This document shows, piece by piece, positions 17,409 to 32,400 of a stretch of DNA of 64,000 nt. The stretch's first letter is position 1; the number at the start of each line of letters is the position of its first letter. Below the pieces are notes generated by a model, which saw only the letters and a program-made list of their open reading frames with translations, ran no database searches and had not been told where the DNA came from. A program made the translations under genes and the position numbers. Origin of the DNA: Antedon mediterranea (Eukaryota; Echinodermata; Crinoidea; Comatulida; Antedonidae); the NCBI RefSeq assembly GCF_964355755.1, contig NC_092680.1, forward strand, positions 5,063,001 to 5,127,000, read 5' to 3'.

Positions 17409-20400
17409 CTAAAATTAAAAAGGAGAAAAACAATATTAACATCAATTATTTATGAAAATAACATGATCCATACTGTATAGAGTCAATTCTCTCAATACCG
17501 GACACCTTTAGACTGGCCAAATACAGTATGTATGGTTTTCCGGAAAGTCTAGTATTCGGATGGTTTTCCGGAAAGTATAGTATTCGGAATGTGTTTTTAA
17601 TCTAAAAAAAAGTGAATTTGAGACTATTTGGACTTCAAGAAAAGTCTGGTATTGGGAGAGTTTCCGGTTTCCTGAGACTCCGGTATTGGGAGAGTTGACT
17701 GTATAAGATCACACCTAAAAATCCTTTTTTTATACTTCAGTCAAAGACTGTGGTCTCCGAGAGGGCCCAGTTATAATTAGTGGATGTGAGTGAGAGTGGC
17801 TGTGTAAGTACTAACCCCCTACTCGTCTCAAAAGGTGTACTGGGTTCTTAAAGTGCACATGAGCTAGATGTGTACACAGGACCTACGATTTATAGTCCTT
17901 TACCGAGAAGACTCAATCTACCACCAGAACCATAAAACGAGTGAGCCTCGAACCCTTGTCGATGTTATGGATACGTAATTACAGTTCCAATGTCTTAACA
18001 GCTGAGCCACTCACTCGCTCTTAATAATTATATTGACTTTACTGTTTTAGAATGCCTTTCATGACTCTTAGGAAATCCATGTCTATACTGTGGGAAACTA
18101 GAACTACACTTGGGTTGTACACATGAATCATCGTGTATAAGATGCCTCATTAATAGTGAACAGAATTATTTAAAACATTATTAATAGGAAGCAGACCTTG
18201 GCTAATGATTGCAGATGTTCCTCCATTAATAACTGTATTGACTTCACTGTTCTTGAATGCCTCTCATGATTTTTAAGAAATCCATGTCTATAGAAGAATC
18301 CAAATAATGAAACCAAATGATCAATCAATCAGCATTATTGACAAAATAATTTAATATTATATATATATATATATATTTATAAAATTCAATTGCCATAGAC
18401 TTACAAACTCTGGTCATCTATCCCAACATCAAGATTTGTTTGGTCGCATTCTGGACTAAGCCGCCAAACTTTAAAACTAAGTAACAGCGCTGATATGAAC
18501 AGGAAAACAATTCTGTAAGATTTAAACAGTTTATTTTGGATTGTTTTGAACTTATCATCTATTATTCATCACAAATCCATCTATTGTTATCCATCTTAAT
18601 TGTCATAGATTAGAAAAGAACAAATACAAACGAAACCAATATCAAATGAAAAGAGTTACAAATCCAAATGTCAGGTTAACTAAAAAGCGAAATGAATCAC
18701 TGTCAAGTGGCTCACCAAAATGGAAAATTATGTTCTGATTTAAAACCTATTCTGTTAAAATAATTTATTATTTTTTCATAAACTTTTATTTATAATACTT
18801 ACAAGAAGAAAGTGACGACTAAAAATAGCTGTGAGTGAGGTAAATTCCGTATAGAGCTTCCTGTCCTTAGTAACGACTTAAAGACGCTGATTGCACAAAC
18901 CACTAGATTATAAAGAAAACAAATATTGAGCCGGTGGTCTTTGTATGTTTTCAAAGTAAAGTAAAGAAACCGTGTTAATCAGTCTATACAGTTGATCTTC
19001 CATAAATGAGCTTTATTTTTGTTTCTTTTTTGGTTGATTGCATTGTTTTATATTGTACTTTTGATAATGGTTATCATTTTTATATTTAGGTTTGGTTTGT
19101 GCCGCTGTTGCAAAGGCATCAATCCAAAAATAAAGTTATTATTATTATTATTATAACGGGATATAGGTGGGGACAAAGTTTTGCAACATACTAATTGTGG
19201 CAAAGTTAAACTTACTTTCTTTCATTCTTTGACCAAATGAAGATTTTGAGGAGACTTTCGTTGGTGGAGTTCTTTGGCTTTCTGTAGTAACAGGATTGGA
19301 ATTTGGATCTAATGTAAACGACGTCTCCTCTTCCTCCTCCTCAACTTTTAAACATTTGCTGTCAAACTATAAAAAAACAAAAACAACCAATATTAATTCA
19401 AAATTCCTAATATTTTATCATTTATCATGCTAATTATTGCCTCATTTGAATACAACTGTGTAATATGTATATAAGTACTCTAAGTGTTGATTACACTTGA
19501 TGATAAGAATAGTATTCTCAAAACATGTCATGACTCATTAAATGCCTTACGATTTTGATTTTAACTCGAAAGTTTGGTGGTATCATACATGATATATCCT
19601 AATAATTTATTTTAGATGCGCTTTTACAGTTTAATTTGAAAAAGTACTTTAGCTTGTTTAAAAATCATAAGATCTGGGTTCTATTTCCTCAAACCTTAAT
19701 CAATAAACATTTTAAACAATAAATATGAGTAAAAATCATTGTTTTTGCATTTAGAACGGGGATTTTTTACCAAATATCATTTACCAATTATAAAATTTAA
19801 AAGTCTGTTATTATACAAAAATGTAAACAAGTACAACTAAAAATGATAAAACTTTAAAAATATATGTTTACATTTCTCTACAGAACAAATATACATAATA
19901 AAATATAAAGGGGGACATGGACATAACATTATGAAGATGTTACCTCATTACTGCAAATACAGCAATTAGTCTAAGTATATTTTACATAACCTTGGGGATA
20001 TTGTGTAATGTTGCCATGGTAATTCATTGTATTTATAGTGATAAAAAAATAATTGCTTTTTCCTGATTAAGCATTCCATAACAGTGATTATCATCCAATA
20101 ATAGATGCTGTATTCATTGAGTATTAACACCGTTTACAAACAAATTTAATGTGATGTGCCCAAATATGGTAATGAAATGCTTAAATATGTTAGTGATATG
20201 ACATCATCATTTCCATATATGGGCACACCACATTTTTTTTGTCACATAAAGTTAAATAATGGAAACAGAGCTTTAGAATAGCAAACTTCCAAGTGCTCTG
20301 TTTGGTTTTCTCTTCAATATTTGGTTGTATTTCCACCCTATCCTTTTTAACTCATTAAAAAACTCCATACATTCCCACTATTAAATACACCTTCATTTTT

Positions 20401-23400
20401 CGTTCCCAAAAATCTTTCTTCAACAAACCTATTGAGCAAGACTTTTCTCAGGAACACATCGCATCAAACATACTGCCTAACACTCTAGGCTAATTAGCCT
20501 AATTAAATTAACCATTTCCTAGAAACAGCCAGTGGATACAAGTTGCCTTGCCATTTGTTTTTTACAAAATCATTATTGTGTAAGAGCAATCTCTTGATTC
20601 ATGAATAGTTCATGAGGCAAAATACAACCGTGGATTAAGTTCAGATCACTGTGGCTATTTTCAGAATACCTTAAGTCCTGTCTACACTATCAAACTTTAT
20701 GTGATATGCCCATCGTATTTGGGCATATTACTACCCCACTTTTTTTTCACTTTTTTTTGTCAAACTTGTTTAAAAGTGTAGACAGAGTTCTTGTAAAACA
20801 AAGACCATAAATGAATTTGTACAAATAATATAGTTGCTTACATTGTTTACAACATTTTCACTATCTGGTGTATCCAGTTCACTGTCATTTATACTCGATT
20901 CCCTACTTCCTGAAGGAACAGCTTCCTGAAAAAAACAAAAGTTTTACGATATTATTTCTGAATTTGCATTTTCATAATTATGTAAATGCACATGTAAATG
21001 TAATTATAATCATCATCAGTCTTAACGAGAAAATGAGGAAATTATAATAAAATAAAAATATTTGTGCCATTATCAATCAAGGTAAATGGTTATTGCGTAA
21101 AGAGTAGGCACTCTGGCCAATGGCAGCAACAGGAGAGAATCTACTATGATTAATCCAGCAGGAAATGATCCCTCACTTGTTATGAATGTTTATAGATGCA
21201 CATGAATGTTGTGTATTCAGAACCAATTTCCTAACTACCAAAAAGATAATGAAATTATCTTTCTCAAGGATACAACAAATATAATAATGAAGTTATTTCA
21301 AACCGAAAATCTTGTCATAAACTCCCCTATCCTTTTATTTTAATTGGTTTGTCACTTCAAAGTAAATTAAACAAGCTGTGCGAACTAAAAGTGAATATAA
21401 ATATTGTTGCGGTAATGATGATAATGTTGGCAAGGAATTAAATAAATCTGCAACTTACCAAACCTTGTAACTCCCTATATTCCTGAAGTATTCTGGTTAT
21501 TAATTTATATGTTGCAGATCTGGACATTAGGGAACCAAAGACATACTAAAAAAACAAAATTGTTAATATAATATCAAATTAACATATATAATATCCCTAA
21601 AAAAATGTTGAACAGGCCATTTTAATGTCGCATTCAATTCAATTCAACAAACATTTATTTTATCAAATGCCATACAAATAATACAAAGCATTAAAGAGGA
21701 TCAACCTAGAACTAAAACTTGTCTCAGTTGGCTCTTTAGTTATTATTTACTTCAAACATTAAAATAATTATTTAGATGATAAAACCATTATTTAAAGAAA
21801 ATAACTAGAATCCCATTGTATGGACACAACAAGTTTTGGTAAAATTTAACATTTTATCCTGTTATAGTCGAAGCAAAATTATTTTATTTTTTACAAAAGT
21901 GAATAACTGTATTACAATATGGTGTATTCAAAGTTGATTTTATTCATCTTTTTTTTTCAAGTTTTGGGGAACAATTATTTATTTGAAATATGGCGTACCC
22001 AAAAGATAATATGCATCGTGTTGTGGATAAATGGTATACCAGATGAGATCATCTCTGTACCTAGTGTAAAGTCATTCCAAAAAAATATGAGGACCCTCCC
22101 TTAACACAACTATCAAGTATTAGACCAATAAAGTATAAAAGAAGAAATTATTTAATTTTTATTATATAAACACATCAGGCACAGAACATGAATTCAAAAC
22201 CGCCCGGTGATATACTGAAATTTAATTAATAATTTGAAACAATAAAGATGTTTGTTTATATATCTATTTCTATTTACATCAAAACGTAGATTGTGGTGGT
22301 GGATTGAGTACAGAAAAAAACTGTAATAACTATACAACAACAATGCTTTGAATGAATCAGAATTTCATTTAATATACCTTTTCATTTTCTGTGTGAATTC
22401 CAATTGCATTTGGCACAATCAAAGCCGTCCGCTCACGTGTCACGTCTTTCACTTCTCCAATAGCAACAGTAACCTAGTAATGAAACATTGAAAAGGTAAT
22501 TCAACTAAAAAGCTATATGATGATTGAAATTCTTCTTCAAATTTACAAGATGTAAATGTCACCTACGTGACACCCACCAGTTAATCAATATAACTCTTGT
22601 GGATGTATTCAAGTGTACTGCTTGAAAGGTAGCATATTTCATATCTATTGGCTATCATTGCGATTCTGATATATGAAACTTGTAGTGCAGCTGATAGTTG
22701 ATGGTTAACATGCTTGCCTTTTAACACCCAGGTCTAGGGCTCAATCCTGACCTGTGCCACTCCACTCTCTAAGCCTCAAATAAGTCTTTAGTTTATAAGT
22801 TATTATATAAATTGGTTTTAATTCTTAACACTGAAAAATAAAACAAATTTCAATATATTTTGTTGACTTACGCGTGTTTCAAACCCAAAAATATTTGAAT
22901 GAAAGCACAACCAATTCTTTGAGACGTATAATCGACCTTGAAGCAAGATATCTTTAACATACGCACATGAGTAAGCTGAAAATAAACATAAAATATAGTT
23001 CAAAGAAAAACTTTAAAATATAGCATATCATTATGAATTACTAAATATTATGATACAAATTGATTTTGAATGTAAATTGAGTTTGTTTATTATTTATCAA
23101 ATTCTAAATGTAATTATGATGAAACTTTTAATTTATTAATGAGCTGCAGTGTACACTAATGTTTATAGTCCTTATCCCAGAAACCTTGTTCTACTGTACC
23201 ACCAGAACCATGGAGCAAGTAGTGAGCCGTGAACTCTTGCCAGTGTCATGGCTACGTAATTAGGGTTCCACTTTCTTAACCGTTTGGGCACTCACCAGGG
23301 AGTTTATTTTACAACTCCCTGCACTCACTAACTCAATTGAAAGTTGTGTGTCAACGATAGTAACTTCAATATTACTTTAAATATCACTTTATAATCAATT

Positions 23401-26400
23401 AAAAAGAGAAATTTGTAAGTATACAATACTAAAATGATGCTCTACAGTAAATATTTTACAATTAATTTAATCAATCATTAATCATCATGAACTCTCAATG
23501 TCTTGCAACATAACGCACTTAACAAGACTTCTCCAATGTGAGAAATGATTGCCCATAGACTTATAGCCATATTTATATATTTTTTACTCGGGGTACCCGA
23601 GTCTAGTACTCTCTCATCTTCTCCTCTTCTTCCATCTGGACACTATTGAGTAAAAAGTGCAATTTATAAAGTACTACTCCTCCCTTTATTTGTTGTAGTA
23701 TTGAGCTGGGATTTGGCATGAATATACTACAGGGACATGTCCTCAAAGTTATAGAGCCGGATTTTTAAATTTCAAACCGGATGCAGCCATATCACATCTC
23801 GAAGATGGTACCGTATAGCCGTATTTGGTAGCGAGGCGATGTGTATGTTACGTTAAATCCGGTCTTATGACGTCATTACAGCTTCTTTTGCTGCTGTACC
23901 CCGAGTATTGCACATTCGTGCTTGTAATTGATACTGAAGTTTTTTAATTGAATTTATTTTAATGGTGATTTTATATAGACTGATTGTACTGTCAATGAAA
24001 CTCATATCTCTTTTGAAGAATATGTTAGAGTAGACTAGCAGCATGTTAAAGATGTCTAAAGCTCTGTCTACACTGTTAAACTTTATGTGACTAAAAAATG
24101 TAATGTGCCCATATATGGACATGATGATGTCATACCACTACCATATTTGGTAATAATTCACTACCATATTTGGGCACATCATATTTTTTTTTGTCAAACT
24201 AGTTTGAGTGTAGACAGAGCTCAACAACACATACTGTAATTCATTCAAATATTATATGAAAATCATGGTTTAACTACATTATTTTCTAGACATAAAATCT
24301 ATTCAATTTGATTTACGATCTGTCTAGAATAATAACCTTTGACATTTTAAATACATGATTATAAAAATGTATGTTATATTGTGATATTTAGGATCAAAAT
24401 TAACATATGGAATTGCTTTCAATGTTATACTGATTATCCTGTTATACAAATTATACTCTTACTATTGTATTTGAAACGTATTAAGTGTTAATATTTATTT
24501 TATTTATTGATATTAGGCATAATTTAAAAAATTAATCTAAAATCAATATGGTTTGTCATGGTAACATAGGATATGATAAAAGGTGACTGTCCTACAGGAA
24601 AGTACAAAATGTGGAATCATGACAAATAATGACAAAAGCTCTGTCTACACTATCAAACTTTATGTGACAAAAAATGTGATATGCCCATGGACATGATGAT
24701 GTCAAATCACTACCATATTTAAGCATATCACTACCATATTTGGGCACATCACACTTTTTTTGTCAAACTAGTTTGATAGTGTAAACAGAGCTTTAAGAAA
24801 CGATTTGAGCAGTCTTGCTTCTGAAAATGTATGTAGAGTAATTATAAAATGACTAAAACATGCTCATCTTATATTCCATATTCAACATGGTATCATCTAA
24901 TTAATTAAGACGCCACGTAAATAAAATATTTATAAAACCTGTATCTATTTAATTTTTAGAATAATAACAATATTTCTAAATTAGGACTTCATATTGTCAC
25001 TAACATATTCAAACAAAGTAAAAAATAAAAACTGTATGATTAAGAAATTGTCAAACAATTTTTTAAATTTCCACTGACATTGTACATAGTAGCCTAATGA
25101 ATTCATTATTTCGAGGAAAACCTTATTAATTGCTCGTGTGGAAATTCAATTGTATTAAAAAATTATGCGACAATTTATATAAATTAATTGCTACTTACAA
25201 TTAATAACTATTTCATCTACAGGAATGTCAGGGAAATGCTTATGGAACTGTTTATTCCTGGTTTCTTGGCCCATTTCCTAAAACAAACAAAAAGGATGAA
25301 TTTCAACACAATAAGAATTTTCCCTATAAAATAATATAGATTTAAGTTATAAAAAAAAAATATATGTCTCAATCCAGTAGGACGCAATGCAAGGACGTCT
25401 GCAACGCAAGTAAATTGACCGATCAAAAGCGATTGATTATTCAAAATGTTGCTTGTGATTGGTCAATTCTCTTGCGTTGTGGCTTCGTCTATACGTTGAT
25501 TCCTATTGGTAACCAAGCTTAAGGAAGTATAGTAGAGATAGTTGTGTGTTACAACCATTGCACTACAGTTCACTACAGGTCCCCGGCAAAGCATATACTG
25601 CCTCCTTGTTAGTTTAACAAAAATATGTCTCTTGCTGTAATAAGGGTGTCCTAAGGGGTATACTGTAACAGGACTATGATATGTAAATACAACTAATTTG
25701 TAATTAATGCTGTAATTGTACAGTATGCTTTTAAATAGCTTTTTCACCAACCTCAATCTTTGCAAACGCTTCTGTGAAGACTTCTGAGACGGAGTTACTA
25801 AATGATTTTGATCTGCAAGATATAAATCAAAAACAATCAGTGAAAATCTAATCAACCAGAATCAAATTGTTAAAAACATATTTTTTTCATTACAAAACAC
25901 CTAAAGTTTACTAGAAGTAGGTCAGATATGTTCGTGTCTTAAAACACATTAATACACATTAAAATAGTATCAAACCTATCTCCTTGAGCGTCTATAAACG
26001 GATTTATTTCACAACATGAGAAATCATATCTTTAAATGACAATTTCAATTCCTATTACTTGTATTATACATAACCCTTTCTTTCTGGCTAGCTTTGTGAA
26101 ATACAGTAAAGCTGTACAAGTTCGGCTCCAGTGGGACATTCTCCACGTTAATTTACGAACTTCTACTTGACTTTAAGTAGCATGCTTGAACATTTACTTC
26201 ATAAACACCACTGCGTTTATTTATTGTGATAAAGTTATTCAAAATCAAGAGCTATACTTAATTAAAAGTATTTGAAATATCTGAAGAAGCATATACATAT
26301 AATTAAAAGATATAGTTATACAAATAACGGCAACACATAACATTTTAGAATGTATTTTAAAATTAATGACTGCAATTGTAAAATGAATCTAGCTATACGT

Positions 26401-29400
26401 CTTATATTTTATTAGGAAATAATTCACTTAATTGCTATCACTTTTTGTAATTATTGTTATAGTGGAAACTAGAAATCATGAATTGTTTTATGTCATATTG
26501 GAATTTTTGATTATTGTACATTATAGCATACATTTTTATATATGTATTTTATATCTTTTATAAGTTTATGTAATATTTATTTTAGTTGGAGTTAAATGGT
26601 ATTTTCTTTATTTGATCATAAAACATGAATACAATCATCAGAATACATTTCAATGCATTGGTGCTTCTTCACCTAAACACTACATAAACACTTCCAAACA
26701 CAACCTAAACACAATCTAAACACTACCTAAACACTTCCTAAATAATTCCTTCGTCTTTCATGCAAGTGGCTCTTGAATACTAATAATATACTGTACCATC
26801 CTACATATTCCAAAATTATGCACATTATAAAATTATATACTGTACATAATTCTATATTCAATATTAGATTACAAATTTGACAGCTCTACCAAAGTTATTA
26901 TCAAATTAACTTCTTAAACCTGACCATTATCTTGGGGCTATAAACATACCAGCTGTCTGTGAGATGCCCCAGACAGCAGAAGAAGTCACAAGAACAATTG
27001 AAAAGAGAAATGACATTTGAAAGCACAAAAAAAAAAATCTGGGTTTATGGTTTTATATCACTAAATCAAGATCACATTAAAATCAGCATTTTCACAGCAA
27101 TATTTAGAAACTTGATTAACTATAACACTTTCATTACTAACTGAAGTATCATCAATGAGGATGTAACACTTTGGTACGCAGAAATAAATTTGACTTGGTC
27201 AAATTTACAAGCATGGTTCACTAATCTTGTACCTTAAGCTTTCACAATGAACGAAAGATCAGTGTCGTAAAAGGTCTAATCTGGTCTTAGTTCAGTAGCT
27301 GTATGGAAACTTTCCTTTTTACTGAGGACAATAAAGTAAATTAAAATTAGTGTGTAGGGTAAGAAACCTAACTTTGTTCTGAACAAGCCTTAAAGTCAAT
27401 TTGTGAATTTGCCCAGAATGGGCTGAACTGAAGATGATGATGACAAGGATAATGATGATGATGATAATGACAGTAATGATCATGAATATGTAGAAAATTC
27501 GATACAAATTCTGATGATGATTTTGAACCTTTTTAACGTTTATGTTTTTATTGATTGATCACTAATAAATATTCCATTTATACAACAAACAATACAAAAC
27601 AGAAAATCACACTAAAATAGGATTTTGTCCAATTTAGTGAACAGATTTGAAGGTCTTAACAGTTGGTTCTAAATACACCTACAAGATCATTTTCACTATT
27701 CAAAACTCTTATTCTAAAAGCACTTGCATACATGTTTATGTTTGTGAAAATATCTAAAATGAGGGGCAGATCCAGGGGGTTGAGCTTGGGGTGCATATGC
27801 TCCATCATTTTGAATGAAATATTTGATTTAAGTACTTAATTTTGAAAGACTACTAATATTTGGAAAAATCCTTAGAACACCCCTGAAAACTACTGTACAC
27901 CTTATCAGGAGAGTTGTGACTTTAGTTAAAATAGTTAGAGACATCATGGGAGACATTCAATTGTGCAGGAAAACTATTAACCACGTAAATTACATACACA
28001 AACACTTTTAACTTATCCTAAATTGAATGCATTAGCAATGGAAATTCAGATAATTAAGGATGTATTCCACCCAATGCATTACCAATAGCCTTGCAAATAA
28101 TCAGACTTTAAGCTTTTAAAATAAATCTATTTAGGAAATTTATTCAATAGAATTATGCACATGCTATAAAAGAAATAATTGCTACATTTATTTTTCCCAC
28201 CTGTTTTCTACTGTGTGTATTACTAGAAAATTTGTATTATTTGTAAATTACATGTACATATAAATTCTTGATTATTAAAAAAATGCCCAGTGATTTAGAA
28301 AAATATTAATAACTGGGTTTTCCTAATAAATCAATAGTGAAGGTTTTAAAGCCATTGTAAGCAACCATTGTTAAATAATTAAGTGTAATTGTACTGTAAA
28401 TAAAGAAAACTAAAAGGTCAGGAAGAATGATGATGATAATAATTGATGTTATTGTAGTTAAATTATTGAATCCTAGAATTGCAATTTCGTACAGTATCAA
28501 GTGCATCAACAATTTTTTTTACATATTATTTTACATCACTTAGTTAACCTGTAATATTATTTTTCTATCTTCGATGTCATCTTGTTGTAATGATTTAAAT
28601 TTTTTATCTAAAGTAGTTTTTATTAAAATTTTAACCAGCCCGTTAGTGGCGATGATTCACTGTTGGTCTGGAATGAAATAAAGAAAAAACTGATAGGTGA
28701 AAATCTTTTTCCAGACAAGAATATATAGGAGCATTATAAATGAACTAATAGGGCAGGCTGAAAATATAAAAAAAACCTACAGGAAAGAAATCATAAAATA
28801 AACAAAAAGAGAAAGTGTTTAGATTATCAAAATAATGCTTATAACCTAAGATAACATTCAATCTTTAGTTTCTGTAAGTGTATTCAACTTATAAAATGTT
28901 ATTTCATCACATGTAAAGTTGGGTTTTTATTCAAATTGAGATCTCTAAAGCCTTGTCTACACTATCAAACTTTGTGACAACAAAATATGATGGGCCCATA
29001 TATGATCCAATGATGATGTCATATCACTACCATATTTGGGATAATCACTACCATATTTGGCACATCACACTTTTTTCAAACTAGTAGACAGAGCTTTAGG
29101 CAAATGATTTCAAACTCCTGGGGTTTCCTTGCCATAGGCCTAAATGTTGACATACGATGCAAAAGATAGGATATAAGCTTCAGATCAACCAGGGCTGTAT
29201 AGCTTCAGATCAACCAGGGCTGTACACACCAGTATGGTTGGCAAGGTTTCAACCTGACCACTTTAACAGCTAGGCCTTTAACAACTCTGTGTCTACAGAT
29301 TGTTTTCTTGTGACCACTTTATATCACGTGGCTAACCACTGTTAGCACCTAATTTGACAGTTTTTAAGCTCTGAATCTCTCTATTTAAAAATCCTGGATC

Positions 29401-32400
29401 CTCCACTGGGAAAGGGTACATTCAGACCAAGATGCTATGTGGTCCATATAAAAATCTATAATATTTGGTGGATATTTCATTTGGAAACCTTTGTGGTAAA
29501 AAGAAAATCTTGAAGAATTAAGAAAACCAAATTTGGAAATAAAAAAATTATTAATTAATTAATACTGCTGCACCATGTACTGTACTACTGTATTGTTTAC
29601 ATAAGCATAATAAAGTTGGAAATAAGTTATTTTTGCAGAATAAAAAGTGCAAAAAAATGCTTTGTCATGAAAGAAACTACAACTTGCAAAGCAATGAATA
29701 ATCCAAACCAAAAGTAAATGTTTGCTTTCTGACGTGGCAGAGCAGGAAGTTTCATCATGAATAGAAATACAGTATGACTAATATCAAAAATACTAAATAA
29801 TATATTCTTTGTGGTAATGTTTACTTTACAATCCCAGGGTCCCGGTTCAAGATTTCGTTTGAGCACTTTCTGAAATGCTGATTAACTTTATTTATTGAGG
29901 CCCTCATAATATATAACAGAAGTCAGCACTGCAGTGAAGTGGTGTCATATTGGTAATATGTAAATGCATATTCATTTTATAACAATATACAAAATCAGAT
30001 GTGGTCAAACCAAAAATGATTGTTATTATTACTGTATCATATCATACTACAAATAATGAATGTTCATAAGTTCAAAGATGGACTGGGATATTCAACATTA
30101 AATAGAACGGACCTGAAAATCGTGAGAATGAACCGAAATAATGCATAGCAAGTATACACTTATAATATAGTATTTTAATGTCAAAAATTTACCAGGATGT
30201 TATGAATCATGTCCTTGACAAAAAATAACCAGATTCCTTTAATCTAATCTTTGTTGTCAGATGAAAAAAAAACTGTGTAACGTATGCATACTACATCTAC
30301 AGAATTTAACAACCTATATATTGAAATACAAACTGCCAATTAAGGGACCACTATAGAGACCATTGTTGGAGGACCATAATGTTAACTGAGTACTGTGTTA
30401 AAAGAGAAAATATAAGTTTCAATCATTCGTTATATTTTTAAAGTGCCATTCCAACGATCATTGCTCATGGAACAAGTGAGTTTTGAGTAGTGATTTATTT
30501 ATCTTTCGAGTTTCCATATATTACTTCAAGTAAAGAATCTACATACAACTTGATAAATATCAGATCGCTAATGTATTTACTAATACAATACAAACGGTTG
30601 GTAGTTGTTAAAAGATCTATACTAGCAAAGTGGACAACCCAAGTTGGCCTTTCAATCAATTTGTTTTGCCTAAGAAATGATGAACTTACAGAATTAGTCA
30701 AGCCCACCGCCTATTTTGAAAGTATACAAAATAAATTTTGTTTTTCAAAAATGTACAACTATTAGCTAGTTTTGAAATTATAGCAATTATGGAAAGTCTA
30801 CAACTGTATACCAGAAAAATGCTAGTTTGTTAGAGTGAATGTCAAGCCCTGGAGAAAATAAGGAATCATTTTCAAAGAATTTTATGTCTTAAAAACTGTA
30901 TGGCAAAAATGGCATGTGAGCACAAGTAATTCACACCAGCTGATGACCAATATCTGAACATAACCTTTCTCAGTAGCAGGCACTCATAATCTTGAAAGGA
31001 TTTCCTGGAAGTTGAGACAAATGATTGAAGATGTTTTAAGAAAGACATCGTCACTTTTTAAGATTGAGTCATTACAGACAATCATTTACGTAACACAAAC
31101 GCTAAGATACATGGACAAAAGTATAAGCAAATTCTCAAATTGAAGGTCACCTATATAAATCAACTCATTTCTATGCGAAATGGGTCTTAGTTACAGCTCA
31201 ACTTTGCGTATCCAATCGCCAGAGTATGTTTTAAGTGTTGCAGTGTTTTATGCCTTTTTGGCTAAAAATGTGTGTAATTATCGAAATGTCAAAGTATGTA
31301 TCAACTGAACAACGACTCAGCAGTTATTGATCATAAAAAATTCACAGAAAAAGGATGATCCAATGTACAGTACATAGAATATTGTCTCGAGATTTTATTT
31401 CTCTAATTAAGCAGTAAGTATTTCCTTATTAGTCAATATCTCATTATCATATTGATCAACGGACATCTCATTAATCATGTTCATCATTTGTGTCAGTGTT
31501 GTGCCAGACCATGGGGTAAACATTGGCATGAACATTGGTGTGACCATAGACCACCATTAACAACATATTGCATCAGAGGAATAAAACTATCACATGTTGT
31601 GCAATATCAAATATTGTTGTTGAAACTTAATTGTTTCTCTTTGCAAAACACATGTTTTCTAACGCAAAGTGCAACAACAAAATATAATGTATTATAACAA
31701 CACTTTATGATTATAACGTGATCTGGAGGTCAAGGGTTAGAGTACCATCCAAGAACAACTTGCGATTTCCTTTCAATATGATGAAATGTACCAAATAATA
31801 TATTTGGTACTTAAGTTGGGAGCTAAACATCTTCATAAACCTATTATTATTACATTAACTTGAGAGAAGAATAGGAAAAATGAGAACATAAGAGAAACAA
31901 ATAAGGTTTGAAGATTATATTTTGACATTTGTCCTTTTGGCATTTAGATAGATAAAGTTTATTAATACATAAATATTTATATTTATTACTGTACTATAAA
32001 TGTACAATATCATGCTAAAACACACTGTCAAATATATATTTCAACTTTTGGATATAAATTGATAGTTCTGCAAGACTTCTTCAGAAAACTTAGAAATCTG
32101 TTTCCTGCAGGAGATATTTCAGGTCAACAGAGATTGCCCATTTCATACCAGAGCTCCTGCGTTTATGTGCATAATAATAGAAACTAGCATTTGTGTCTTT
32201 TGACATTTAAAGTACAATATGCATAAAGTGAAAACACTTATACAGTAGATGGCAAGTCAACTCACTGATATGATAATAATTCTTTACAATTACAATTTGA
32301 ACAAATCTTTGAAGTGAATTATCAAGTAAAACTCTGCACTATCAAACTTTATGTGACAAAAAAGTGTGATGTACCCAAATATGGTAGTGATATGATTAAA

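Noticed and set aside
25463-25855. 130-codon minus-strand frame covering the GRAMD common exon
   Set aside because: It reads the exon in the wrong phase (QNHLVTPSQ...) and runs on into intron and a MITE remnant. Only the SKSFSNSV phase joins the exons on both sides.
29627-29866. Minus-strand frame with membrane-like hydrophobic stretches
   Set aside because: Phe/Ile/Leu-rich chance frame in AT-rich intron; no usable acceptor or donor that fits GRAMD phases.
30490-30765. 91-codon plus-strand frame
   Set aside because: AT-driven composition, opposite strand to the host gene, no splice sites or motif recognised.
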